A DNA stretch of 64,000 bases from positions 1 through 64,000 of the forward strand of contig JAAYBV010000080.1 of the NCBI GenBank assembly GCA_012744475.1. The letters are read 5' to 3'. A model generated the notes under the pieces. That model was not told the DNA's origin, did not search any database, and saw nothing but the letters and a program-made list of their open reading frames with translations. This stretch comes from Phycisphaerae bacterium (lineage in GTDB: Bacteria; Planctomycetota; Phycisphaerae; Sedimentisphaerales; Anaerobacaceae). Position numbers and translations under genes: made by a program. This document shows, one piece after another, positions 8,867 through 16,078 of the stretch (within the stretch, counting starts at the first letter, position 1; each line of letters begins with the position of its first letter).

Positions 8867-9144
8867 GGCACCTTCCCGTAATCATCTGTTAGTATTCAGT
8901 TTGGGTAACTTGACCGAACGCATAAGCATACTCGCCGGCCCGTCCCCTGGCAAGCCCTTTCCCAGCCTGAAGCGGTACTGTTGGGTCTCTTGGGTCCCTT
9001 TGGTCCTTGGAGAGCGAAAGGACCTAGGGGACCAAAGGGACCTGAAGGACGAAACTCTCGCGATTGGCGCAGCCGGATCGAGGAGCTACCATCGCACAAC
9101 ACTACTGGATCGTTATGGGGCGCCGACTCGCGGGAGGTTATTGG
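8867..9144. other. Divergent intergenic region between tkt and sulfatase
   Basis: 278 bp containing repeat copy 3 (8984-9055). It must hold promoters for both divergent genes, but I find no clear -35/-10 pair on either strand. The sulfatase ribosome-binding site is at its right end (GGGAGG near 9131). Confidence 0.5.
8984..9055. repeat. 9-nt-unit inverted repeat, copy 3
   Basis: 72 nt again. Three GGTC units (GGTCTCTTG, GGTCCCTTT, GGTCCTTGG), a degenerate central unit, then GGACCTAGG, GGACCAAAG, GGACCTGAA and GGACGAAAC. It lies between the divergent tkt and sulfatase genes. Confidence 0.87.
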
Positions 9145-10698
9145 ATGAATCGAAGAGAATTTCTGGTACGGTCGGGCCTATCGTGCGCGGGGCTGGGGGC
9201 TGTCGCGGGCTTCCCGGCGCGCCGGGACGCCGAGCAAAGGACCTCACGACGGCCGAATATCATCTATCTGCTGGCCGACCAGTTGCGGTATCAGTCGTGC
9301 GGGTACGCCGGCGATCCGCCTCTGGCGGAGACGCCCAACCTCGACCGCCTCGCGTCGGAAGGGGTGAGCTTCCGTCAGGCCGTCTCGCACATGCCCGTCT
9401 GCTCGGCGTACCGCGCGTCGCTGTTCACGGGCAAGCACACGACCGGCACGGGCATGGTCATCAACGAGCTGCGGATGAACCCGAACCAGAGGTGCCTGGG
9501 TCACGTGCTGACGGAGGCCGGCTACGAGACGGGATACATCGGCAAGTGGCACCTCTACGCCAACCAGCTCGGCAATCACTTCGATCCGGCCAATTCGTTC
9601 GTCCCGCGCGGGCCCCACCGCCTCGGCTTCGACGGCTACTGGGCGGCGTACAACTTCCACCATGACTACTACGGCAGCTACTACCACACCGAATCACCCG
9701 AGAAGATCTTCTATGGCGATGGCGTCTTCGAGCCGGATGCGCAGACGGACATGGCGATCGACTTTATCTCGAAGCAGGCAGGCGGCGAGAAGCCCTTCTT
9801 CCTGATGGTCTCGTACGGGACGCCGCACGACCCGTGGGTCAAGAGCAACGTGCCCGCGAAGTTCTACGACATGTTCAAGGACGTGACGTTTGAGATGCCG
9901 CCCAACTACTCCGACGAGTTGGACCCATACGGCGACGAGTGGTCCAACATCGAGAAGAGCCCTAAGCAGATCAACGAGTGGATGCGCAACTACTATGCGA
10001 TGACCGCCAATCTCGACTGGAACATCGGCTGCATCGTCGACGCGGTCGACAAGGCGGGCCTGGCCGAAGACACCCTGATCGTGTTCACCAGCGATCATGG
10101 CGAGATGTTCGGCGGGCATGGTCGGATGAAGAAGAACATCTTCTACGAAGAGGCCGCCCGCGTGCCGTTCCTGATGCGCTGGCACGGCCGCATCCCCGCG
10201 GGCATCGTCTCGGATGCGTGTCTCAATACGCCGGACATCATGCCCACGCTGCTGGGCCTGGCGGCCTTAAGCTCGCGCATCCCGCAGAGCGTCGAGGGCA
10301 TGGACCTGAGCCACGTGGCGCAGGGCAAGAGCGGCCCGGAACCCGATGCGGCCTTCCTCATGAACACCGGCGCCTGCGCCATCTGGGAGGACGGCCACGA
10401 GTGGCGCGCCCTGCGGGACCAGCGCCACACCTACGCCGTCTTCCGAGGCGAAGGACCCAAGAACCTCCCGCGAAAAGAGGTCCTGTTTGACCACGTCACC
10501 GACCCCTGGCAGATGAAGGATCTGTCCGCCGATCCGGCTCATGCCGAGACCTTGCAGAAGTACCGGGCCATGCTCCAGGCGAAGATGGCCGGACTCCACG
10601 ACACGTTTCCGGCTTCAAGCTGGTACCGCGACCACTGGACCGACGGCACCCGCCGTATCACCGCCGCCGCCCAAGGCCCCTTCCCGCGTGAAGTGTGA
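9145..10698 (+). CDS. Tat-exported sulfatase
   Basis: 517 aa. The start at 9145 has a GGGAGG site and opens a twin-arginine signal (NRREFLVRSGLSCAGLGAV). The alkaline phosphatase-like sulfatase fold begins PNIIYLLADQ with the metal Asp. The formylglycine motif is CSAYR (C86), a CxAxR variant of CxPxR. IGKWHL and FTSDHGEMFGGHG supply further metal and catalytic residues. The substrate is probably a sulfated polysaccharide (inference). A TCCCGGCGCGCCGGGA palindrome lies in frame at residues 23-28, and the C-terminus ITAAAQGPFPRE is encoded by DNA repeated at 12521-12557. Confidence 0.93.
   Translation: MNRREFLVRSGLSCAGLGAVAGFPARRDAEQRTSRRPNIIYLLADQLRYQSCGYAGDPPLAETPNLDRLASEGVSFRQAVSHMPVCSAYRASLFTGKHTTGTGMVINELRMNPNQRCLGHVLTEAGYETGYIGKWHLYANQLGNHFDPANSFVPRGPHRLGFDGYWAAYNFHHDYYGSYYHTESPEKIFYGDGVFEPDAQTDMAIDFISKQAGGEKPFFLMVSYGTPHDPWVKSNVPAKFYDMFKDVTFEMPPNYSDELDPYGDEWSNIEKSPKQINEWMRNYYAMTANLDWNIGCIVDAVDKAGLAEDTLIVFTSDHGEMFGGHGRMKKNIFYEEAARVPFLMRWHGRIPAGIVSDACLNTPDIMPTLLGLAALSSRIPQSVEGMDLSHVAQGKSGPEPDAAFLMNTGACAIWEDGHEWRALRDQRHTYAVFRGEGPKNLPRKEVLFDHVTDPWQMKDLSADPAHAETLQKYRAMLQAKMAGLHDTFPASSWYRDHWTDGTRRITAAAQGPFPREV
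9212..9227. repeat. Small palindrome in the sulfatase signal region
   Basis: TCCCGGCGCGCCGGGA, perfectly palindromic, within codons 23-28. An identical 16-mer occurs at 28648-28663 inside an intergenic repeat element. Confidence 0.75.
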
Positions 10699-10925
10699 CG
10701 CGTAGAGCCGGCGGCTTGTGTGTGTGAAAACATTCTGGCATTCGTGTGGCAGCCTCAAACGCGCAGCGTTTGGGGATGGCGGACTTGACTGCCGAAGCGA
10801 TGGCAGAGGGTCGCCCATGCACGGAACCATCCCCAAGCTCTTCGAGCTTGAGGCTGCCACACACGGTTCTCTACGGCTCAGCGGGCCGTGCCGTGAAATC
10901 CGCTCAGACACGGCGGCTTTGCACT
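10699..10925. repeat. TGGCAGCCTCAA element, long copy 1
   Basis: A core inverted repeat (10744-10862) begins GTGTGGCAGCCTCAA and ends TTGAGGCTGCCACAC. Inner arms TTTGGGGATGG and CCATCCCCAA also pair. Sequence on both sides (from about 10700 and to about 10925) resembles the flanks of the copy at 21620-21850, so the unit is about 230 bp. It fills the gap between the sulfatase and the HTH gene. Confidence 0.8.
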
Positions 10926-10937
10926 TCACAGTCGATC

Positions 10938-10966
10938 TTGACGCGCCGGCGGGCGTGTGGTATCGT
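10938..10966 (+). promoter_or_regulatory. Sigma-70-like promoter for the HTH gene
   Basis: TTGACG (10938-10943), a 17-nt spacer and TATCGT (10961-10966). It is placed 27 nt upstream of the HTH start codon and follows the repeat element directly. Confidence 0.65.
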
Positions 10967-10992
10967 GGGATGTTCGCTTGGAGGTGCCCCGA

Positions 10993-11232
10993 ATGCCGTT
11001 GACCAAGAAAGAACTCGACGCGCTGAGCCGGCTGTTCCGACTCTCGGCGCGGGAGGTGGAACTGATTGCTCTGATCCTGGACGGGGTCAGCACGAACGCC
11101 GAACTGGCCCAGCGCACCGGGCTGTCCGTCGCGACGGTCAAGGTCTACGTGCACCAGCTTCTCTCGAAGATCGGCGCGCCCGACAAGCTGGCCGGCGCGA
11201 TCGTCTGTCTCAAGAACGTCGGGCGCCTCTGA
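10993..11232 (+). CDS. LuxR/GerE-type helix-turn-helix protein
   Basis: 79 aa, consisting almost only of a GerE DNA-binding domain: LSAREVELIALILDGVSTNAELAQ is the start of the fold and LSVATVKVYVHQLLSKIG the recognition helix. There is no receiver or ligand domain. The start at 10993 has GGAGGTG upstream. It is probably a small transcription regulator for the genes that follow; the target is unknown. A good promoter lies at 10938-10966. Confidence 0.85.
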   Translation: MPLTKKELDALSRLFRLSAREVELIALILDGVSTNAELAQRTGLSVATVKVYVHQLLSKIGAPDKLAGAIVCLKNVGRL

Positions 11233-11262
11233 CATTTCCGATTGCGGATTGGGGATTTCCGC

Positions 11263-11352
11263 GGGTGGCAGCCTCAAGCGCAGCTTGGGGATGGCTCATT
11301 CACGCGTACCATCCCCAAGGCTTCGTTTCACTGCGCCTTGAGGCTGCCACCC
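11263..11352. repeat. TGGCAGCCTCAA element, copy 2
   Basis: Ends GGGTGGCAGCCTCAA and TTGAGGCTGCCACCC; inner arms CTTGGGGATGG and CCATCCCCAAG. It is 90 bp, without the long flanks of copies 1 and 3. A GTAGGGGC-type palindrome follows it immediately. Confidence 0.82.
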
Positions 11353-11526
11353 AGCCTGCCCCTACGGGCGAATGATGATTCGCCCCTACGTGGTCTGTGG
11401 CCTCCTCGGAAAAAAATCTGCGAATTCTGTCGAAAGTTCTTGCATTGGGCTCAAGTCCCGATAACCTATCGGTCGATAGTATCCATAGATGGCTCCTTTC
11501 ACTCCGTTGCGGGCGCGTGCGGCGGA

Positions 11527-11542
11527 TCCGCCAGAAGGCGGA
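11527..11542. repeat. TCCGCC/GGCGGA small palindrome
   Basis: TCCGCC-AGAA-GGCGGA. It is one of six such palindromes in the window (also 11614, 12240, 15302, 16828 and 39431). Confidence 0.6.
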
Positions 11543-11613
11543 CTGCCCGCCCTTGCAAGCCGCACACCGCACGCCGGAAAGGGTCACCACGAGAGGCCTC
11601 TACAAACGGTGGT

Positions 11614-11628
11614 TCCGCCGAAGGCGGA
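11614..11628. repeat. TCCGCC/GGCGGA small palindrome
   Basis: TCCGCC-GAA-GGCGGA in the leader region of the next gene. A second hairpin, GGCGCCCCGG...CGCCGGGGACGCC, follows within 10 nt. Confidence 0.6.
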
Positions 11629-11729
11629 CGGGCGCCCCGGTTCTGCGCCGGGGACGCCGCAAACGAGGAAGCGACGCGGGATTCGTCGCGCTGCGCGAGA
11701 GGAACGCGCGAAGAATGGGAGAAATCTGT

Positions 11730-12176
11730 ATGCAAAGCAACCAACACAGACCGATTCCGATGCCGTCGGCGCGCCAGGAAGCCCCGGACGACAGCGAGGC
11801 GCGTGTCGCGCGGCTGCTGGACCGCCCGGCGGTGACGCGCCTGTTCGACAGTTGGCTGATCGACCTGGAGATCCTGTCGGGCGCGCTGAGCCGGCGCGAG
11901 ATCAGCGAACAAGCCTACATGGGCGCGCTGCCGAGAATCCACGAGCAGTTGCGCTACTACGGCAGCGGGGGCGAACTGCGCCGGGACCTGGAGCGCCTGG
12001 AGGCGATCCTGACCGGCCTCGACGGGGCCGGGACCGCGCCGCCGGAGGCCGGGGCAGACCCGAAATCGTCCCCGGTGGCGGAGGCGGAGAAACAAGATAG
12101 TTCCGCTCCGGAATCGGGTTCTGGCACGGAAGTTGCAACTTCGAATTCGAAACGAATGCGAAAGATCAGGAAGTAA
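11730..12176 (+). CDS. Small protein of unknown function
   Basis: 148 aa, not recognised. The start MQSNQHRPIPMPS is preceded by GGGAGAA. The middle (about residues 25-105) is predicted mostly helical (ARLLDRPAVTRLFDSWLIDL; LRRDLERLEAILTG). The tail after residue 110 is low-complexity (P, E, A, S), ending NSKRMRKIRK in repeat-like DNA. It lies 500 bp after the HTH gene and 98 bp before the next small frame, so the three may form one cassette. Confidence 0.55.
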   Translation: MQSNQHRPIPMPSARQEAPDDSEARVARLLDRPAVTRLFDSWLIDLEILSGALSRREISEQAYMGALPRIHEQLRYYGSGGELRRDLERLEAILTGLDGAGTAPPEAGADPKSSPVAEAEKQDSSAPESGSGTEVATSNSKRMRKIRK

Positions 12177-12191
12177 ATCGAAAGCGAAATC

Positions 12192-12236
12192 CCGAGTTCG
12201 AAAGGGAATGGAAACTACTCTTTTTTTCGAACTCGG
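12192..12236. repeat. Inverted repeat with 12-bp arms
   Basis: CCGAGTTCGAAA (12192-12203) and TTTCGAACTCGG (12225-12236) are perfect reverse complements around a 21-nt loop. It is followed at once by a TCCGCCTGCGGCGGA palindrome (12240-12254). A run of seven T lies before the right arm, so it does not look like an intrinsic terminator. Confidence 0.75.
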
Positions 12237-12239
12237 TGG

Positions 12240-12254
12240 TCCGCCTGCGGCGGA
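12240..12254. repeat. TCCGCC/GGCGGA small palindrome
   Basis: TCCGCC-TGC-GGCGGA directly after the 12-bp inverted repeat and 20 nt upstream of the start codon at 12275. Confidence 0.6.
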
Positions 12255-12274
12255 CTCGAACTTCGGAGAAAAAG

Positions 12275-12667
12275 ATGAATTTTTCGATTTCGCTTCGCAC
12301 TCGCTCGCTGGCGTTCTACGAGAGCCTGCTGGCGGCGCTTCCGGCCCGGACGGTCAGCGACCGCACGGGCTACCGCCGGATCGCCGCCTGGCTGATCGAG
12401 CAGGTCGAGGCCGGACAGCGCGGCGACGACATCTTCGCCATCGTCCTGAGCTACGCGACGGAAGCCGCCGCCGCGGCGCTGCGCTGCGGCCCGCCGGCCC
12501 TGCTGGATCCCGACGCGGCCGCATCACCGCCAGCGCCCAAGGCCCCTTCCCCCGGGAAAAACCAATTTCCTGAGGGTTTTTGGCGATTCAGCCGTTACCA
12601 TTCGTTTGTGTCCCGCCTTGTAACAATGGGGGACCAAGGTCAGTTTGTTAGTACGAGGCCGACGCGG
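12275..12667 (+). other. Small open frame running into the ankyrin-serpin gene
   Basis: A start codon at 12275 with a CGGAGAA site opens MNFSISLRTRSLAFYESLLA... and a plausible compact helical protein through about residue 90. The frame has no stop before the ankyrin-serpin gene, which has its own lipoprotein signal at 12668. A single +1/-1 shift near 12510 would instead end it at 12573 as ...ITASAQGPFPREKPIS, like the sulfatase tail. I infer a small gene that has lost its stop, or a frameshifted one. The product is not recognised. Confidence 0.45.
12521..12557 (+). repeat. 37-nt repeat shared with the sulfatase 3′ end
   Basis: About 32 of 37 bases match 10655-10691. At 10655 the sequence encodes the sulfatase C-terminus; here the same peptide (ITA-AQGPFPRE) is encoded in a frame different from the open one. 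Confidence 0.6.
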
Positions 12668-15274
12668 ATGGGATGCAGAACACTGTTGCGGCTGATTCTG
12701 ATGGGGACGTTGGCGATTGCCGGTGGCTGCAAGAAGGAGCCTCAGCAGAGCGCAAGCCCACCCAAACACGCACGATCCAAAGCAGCCACACCACTGCACA
12801 GGGCCGCCGAGAAAGGCGACATCGAACAGGTGCGATCGCTCATCATCGGAGGGGCGGACGTCAGCGCACAGACCACGGGCGATTGGACGCCGCTCCACTT
12901 TGCGGTCGGAGAAGGACATGGGGAGATCGTTGCTCTGCTGCTCCATCACGGAGCCGCCTTGAATGCCAGAGATACGGGCGGGAACACGCCCCTGGATGTC
13001 GCGATCTGGTCGAGACACCCTGATTTGGCGGAACGGCTCATCGCCGAAGGCGCCGATGTCAAGGTGGAGGATCGTCACGGGGAGACACCACTTCACGAGG
13101 CGGCCAATGCAGGCTATGACGACATCGTAAAGCTCCTGATCACACGAGGGGCCGATGTCAAGGCGGCAAACGCATGGAACGGGACTCCTCTGAACTGCGC
13201 CGCTTCAGGCGGCCATCTTCAGGTCGCCCGATTGCTAGTCGAGGCGGGGGCGGACGTCCATGCGAAGTGCATTGGACACAAGACCCCGTTGCATTACGCC
13301 GTAGAGTCCGGGCATGCGGACGTCGCTGAATTCCTTGTCGCCAAGGGCGCCTCACTGGAAGAGAGAAACGATGCAGGCGACACGCCTTTGCACGTTGCGG
13401 CATCGCGCGGTTGGGAAGAGGTCGCAGAGCTTCTCGTCACACAAGGTGCTGCGATAGAATCGCTGACGTCCGATGACCAAACGGCGTTACACCTGGCTGC
13501 CAAGGAAGGTCGTAGCGACGTGGTGAAGGTTCTGGTGGCTCACGGCGCCAACGTCAAGGCCCGTGATCGGGCGGGTTCCACGCCGCTGCATCTGGCGGCC
13601 GCTTCAGGAGAAGGCATGAGCATCGAATGTCTCATCGCCGCCGGCGCCGACGTCAGTGCCCGGGCGGACAACGGACGAACCCCGCTGTACGCGGCGGTCC
13701 TGCGAGGGCACGGCGAGGGAACGTATGTGCTGCTGAGCCACGGGGCCGACCCCAACGCAGCGATCTCGTCGGGCTCGACGCCGCTGCACTGTGCGGCTCG
13801 CAAGGGCCTCGTCCAGTTGGCCGAACTGCTCCTGGCCCACGGCGCCGATGTCGACGCAACCACGAACGCAGGCTATACGCCGTTACACAGTGCGGTCCGC
13901 GCGAGTCACGCCGACGTGGCCGCCTTACTGATCGCCCACGGCGCCGATGCAGCAGCCCGAACGAGCGAGGGCAGGACACCTATCGATCTTGCGCCTGAGA
14001 TGAGCCGGCAGGATTTCGTGGCAGTTCTGACGCAGGACCGCTCCGGCAGCGCAGCGGAAGGACCGCCGACGGCAAGCGATTCGCACGCGGAGATGATCGA
14101 GGCGCCCTTGCCGGAGCCGAACACTCCTCTGGAGGTCCTCGTCCGCGGCAACACGGCGTTCGCACTCGATCTGTACCGCCAGTTGCGGACGCCGGAACGC
14201 AACCTGTTCTTCTCGCCGTACAGCATTTCGACGGGTTTGGCGATGGCCTTTGCCGCCGCCCGGGAGAACACGGAGAAGCAGATGGCCCGGACGCTGCATT
14301 TCACGCTGGACCAGGAGAGGCTGCATCCGGCCTTCGCAGAGTTGCGGACGATGCTGGAGAATATCCAGCAGGCCGGCGACATCAAGCTGAGCCAGGCCAA
14401 TTCTCTGTGGCCGCAACAGGGATACCCGTTTCTGCCTGCATACCTTTCGCTGATCGAGCGGCACTACGGGGTCTCGATCACGGCGGTCGATTACACGAGC
14501 CTAGCCGCGCGGCAGGCCGCCTGCAAGACGATCAACACGTGGGTCCAAGAGAAGACGGAAGGCCGAATCGCAGATCTCATCAGTGAAGCGAATCTCGACA
14601 AGTGGACGCGTCTGGTGCTGACCAACGCGATCTATTTCAAAGGCCGATGGGAAAGCGAGTTCGACTCCAAACGCTCGAAGGACGCTCTGTTCTTTCTCTC
14701 GGCCCGCAAGTGCGTCGAAGTCGCGATGATGGATCAAACCGAGCACTTCAAGTACGCCGAGACCGATTCGGTGCAGATCGTCGAGCTGCCCTATCGCGGC
14801 GGCGAGGTGTCGATGCTGGTGCTGCTGCCCAGGCAGATTGAAGGGCTTGCCACACTCGAAGCGAGTCTGTCGGTGGCAAGGTTGAATGCGTGGCGAAACG
14901 CCCTGACCGAGCGGAGGGTCAACGTCATGCTGCCGAAATTCGCGATGACCTTCGAGGCACGGTTGGGCAAGACGCTCAAGGCCATGGGCATGGCAGAGGC
15001 CTTGACGTGGCCCGGCGCGAATTTCGCCGGCTTCGACGGCGATCCGAATTGGTTCTACATCGACGAGGTCATCCACAAGGCCTACGTCGAGGTGAACGAA
15101 CGGGGCACGGAGGCGGCGGCCGCAACAGCGGTGGTGATGATGCTTGGGGGAATGCCCGCGCCTCCCCCGGTCTTCCGGGCGGATCATCCGTTCCTCTTCC
15201 TGATCCAGGAAAGGCAGACCGGCAGCATTCTGTTCATCGGCCGCGTAACCGATCCCACCTCATCGGGTCAGTAG
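12668..15274 (+). CDS. Lipoprotein with ankyrin repeats fused to a serpin
   Basis: 868 aa. The start at 12668 opens a lipoprotein-like signal (MGCRTLLRLILMGTLAIAGGC), predicting attachment to a membrane. Residues about 38-460 hold twelve ankyrin repeats plus a partial one (TPLHxAA, LLxxGADV). Residues about 485-868 are a complete serpin (NLFFSPYSISTGLAMAF; LTNAIYFKGRWESEF; FIGRV end). The reactive-loop hinge GTEAAAATA (about residues 813-821) has the small residues of inhibitory serpins, so it should trap serine or cysteine proteases. The ankyrin part probably binds a partner protein. This domain pairing is uncommon. A longer in-frame start at 12275 is possible. Confidence 0.88.
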   Translation: MGCRTLLRLILMGTLAIAGGCKKEPQQSASPPKHARSKAATPLHRAAEKGDIEQVRSLIIGGADVSAQTTGDWTPLHFAVGEGHGEIVALLLHHGAALNARDTGGNTPLDVAIWSRHPDLAERLIAEGADVKVEDRHGETPLHEAANAGYDDIVKLLITRGADVKAANAWNGTPLNCAASGGHLQVARLLVEAGADVHAKCIGHKTPLHYAVESGHADVAEFLVAKGASLEERNDAGDTPLHVAASRGWEEVAELLVTQGAAIESLTSDDQTALHLAAKEGRSDVVKVLVAHGANVKARDRAGSTPLHLAAASGEGMSIECLIAAGADVSARADNGRTPLYAAVLRGHGEGTYVLLSHGADPNAAISSGSTPLHCAARKGLVQLAELLLAHGADVDATTNAGYTPLHSAVRASHADVAALLIAHGADAAARTSEGRTPIDLAPEMSRQDFVAVLTQDRSGSAAEGPPTASDSHAEMIEAPLPEPNTPLEVLVRGNTAFALDLYRQLRTPERNLFFSPYSISTGLAMAFAAARENTEKQMARTLHFTLDQERLHPAFAELRTMLENIQQAGDIKLSQANSLWPQQGYPFLPAYLSLIERHYGVSITAVDYTSLAARQAACKTINTWVQEKTEGRIADLISEANLDKWTRLVLTNAIYFKGRWESEFDSKRSKDALFFLSARKCVEVAMMDQTEHFKYAETDSVQIVELPYRGGEVSMLVLLPRQIEGLATLEASLSVARLNAWRNALTERRVNVMLPKFAMTFEARLGKTLKAMGMAEALTWPGANFAGFDGDPNWFYIDEVIHKAYVEVNERGTEAAAATAVVMMLGGMPAPPPVFRADHPFLFLIQERQTGSILFIGRVTDPTSSGQ

Positions 15275-15301
15275 GATGTCGTCAGAGTTGCGCCAGCTCG
15301 C

Positions 15302-15316
15302 TCCGCCTGCGGCGGA
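15302..15316. repeat. TCCGCC/GGCGGA small palindrome between convergent genes
   Basis: TCCGCC-TGC-GGCGGA lies between the stop codons of the ankyrin-serpin gene and plsC. It could act as a bidirectional transcription stop, although there are no T runs. Confidence 0.5.
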
Positions 15317-15317
15317 C

Positions 15318-15995
15318 TCAATCGGGCGAAGCGGGTTCGTCGCTGTAGTCGTAGGGTGGCTTGCCCTGTTGGAGGCGGCAGTCGTGCTGCATCTGGCGGA
15401 GGGTCTGGGTGAGCCAGTCGGCCAGGTCCTCGTTGCTCATTTTGCGGATCTGCTCTGGCGGCAGGGGCTTTCCGAACCAGACGACGATCGAGCCCGGCCG
15501 GAAGAGCTTGCGATGGCGCGGCCAGCACTCGAACGCGCCGTCGACCAGGGCCGGCACGACCGGCGCCTGCGACCGGCGGCACAGCAGGCCGAAACCGGGC
15601 TTGAACGCAGTGATCCGTCCGTCGCGGCTGCGCGTGCCTTCGGGGTACAGACACACGCCGTGACCGTCCTTGAGGTTGGCGAGCACCAGCTTGATCGCGC
15701 CGATGTCGGCCCTGTCCCGCGACACGGGAATCGCGTTGGTCGAGCGGATCAGCCCGCCGAACCAGCGCGAGCGAAACAGCGTGTCGCGGGCCATGAACAG
15801 CAGGCGGCGTCCGGTCCCGATGCCCATGAAGACCGGATCGAGGAAGCTCTGGTGATTGCCGGCCATGATGAACGGCCCCCGCTCGGGAACGTGGTGGCGC
15901 CCGTACGCGCGGTACCGGAAGAACGCCAGCGTGAACATCTGGCAGAGGAACCGCGCCACGAAGTACCACTTGACTTTGATCGTTTCTTTCAGCAT
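15318..15995 (-). CDS. plsC: 1-acyl-sn-glycerol-3-phosphate acyltransferase
   Basis: 225 aa. It acylates lysophosphatidic acid to phosphatidic acid at the membrane. The HX4D motif is NHQSFLD, the glycerol-phosphate motif YPEGTRS, and a hydrophobic N-terminal segment is present. I place the start at 15995 (MLKETIKVKW); an upstream in-frame start would translate the 9-nt-unit repeat into glycine/proline-rich residues. It lies downstream of cmk with repeat copy 4 between. PlsY, which makes its substrate, is at 61176. Confidence 0.92.
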   Translation of the reverse strand: MLKETIKVKWYFVARFLCQMFTLAFFRYRAYGRHHVPERGPFIMAGNHQSFLDPVFMGIGTGRRLLFMARDTLFRSRWFGGLIRSTNAIPVSRDRADIGAIKLVLANLKDGHGVCLYPEGTRSRDGRITAFKPGFGLLCRRSQAPVVPALVDGAFECWPRHRKLFRPGSIVVWFGKPLPPEQIRKMSNEDLADWLTQTLRQMQHDCRLQQGKPPYDYSDEPASPD

Positions 15996-16005
15996 GGCCG
16001 AAATT

Positions 16006-16078
16006 CGTCCCTTAGGTCCCTGGGGTCCTTCTTTGGCCAAAAGGACCTAAGGGACCAAAGGGACCTAAAGGACTCTGT
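16006..16078. repeat. 9-nt-unit inverted repeat, copy 4
   Basis: Left units CGTCCCTTA, GGTCCCTGG, GGTCCTTCT; centre TTGGCCAAA; right units GGACCTAAG, GGACCAAAG, GGACCTAAA, GGACTCTGT. It separates cmk from plsC, and the cmk stop codon (16065-16067) lies inside it, so the repeat provides the end of that gene. Confidence 0.87.

Larger units (their letters stand above)
11233..11729. other. Repeat-filled intergenic region
   Basis: About 500 bp without a convincing gene. It contains the TGGCAGCC element copy 2 (11263-11352), a GGGCGAAT-GATG-ATTCGCCC palindrome (about 11368-11387), a CTATCG-GT-CGATAG palindrome (11466-11479) just after TTGCAT (11439-11444), and two TCCGCC...GGCGGA palindromes (11527-11542, 11614-11628). 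A leader or promoter for the next gene is likely here. Confidence 0.6.

Noticed and set aside
1044-9055. Possible CRISPR array from regularly spaced GGACC repeats
   Set aside because: The repeat unit is 9 nt without spacers, arranged in inverted arms; no cas genes are near.
8867-9144. A promoter for tkt on the minus strand
   Set aside because: Candidates such as TACTAA with GGTCAA give a 15-nt spacer and weak matches; not good enough to list.
12192-12236. Intrinsic terminator after the small unknown gene
   Set aside because: The T run lies in the loop before the right arm rather than after the stem, on the plus strand.
1044-16078. Collagen-like GPKGPKGPK or GPFGPLGPF peptides
   Set aside because: They arise only from translating the 9-nt-unit repeats, which lie between genes; the frames have no ribosome-binding site and no other protein sequence.
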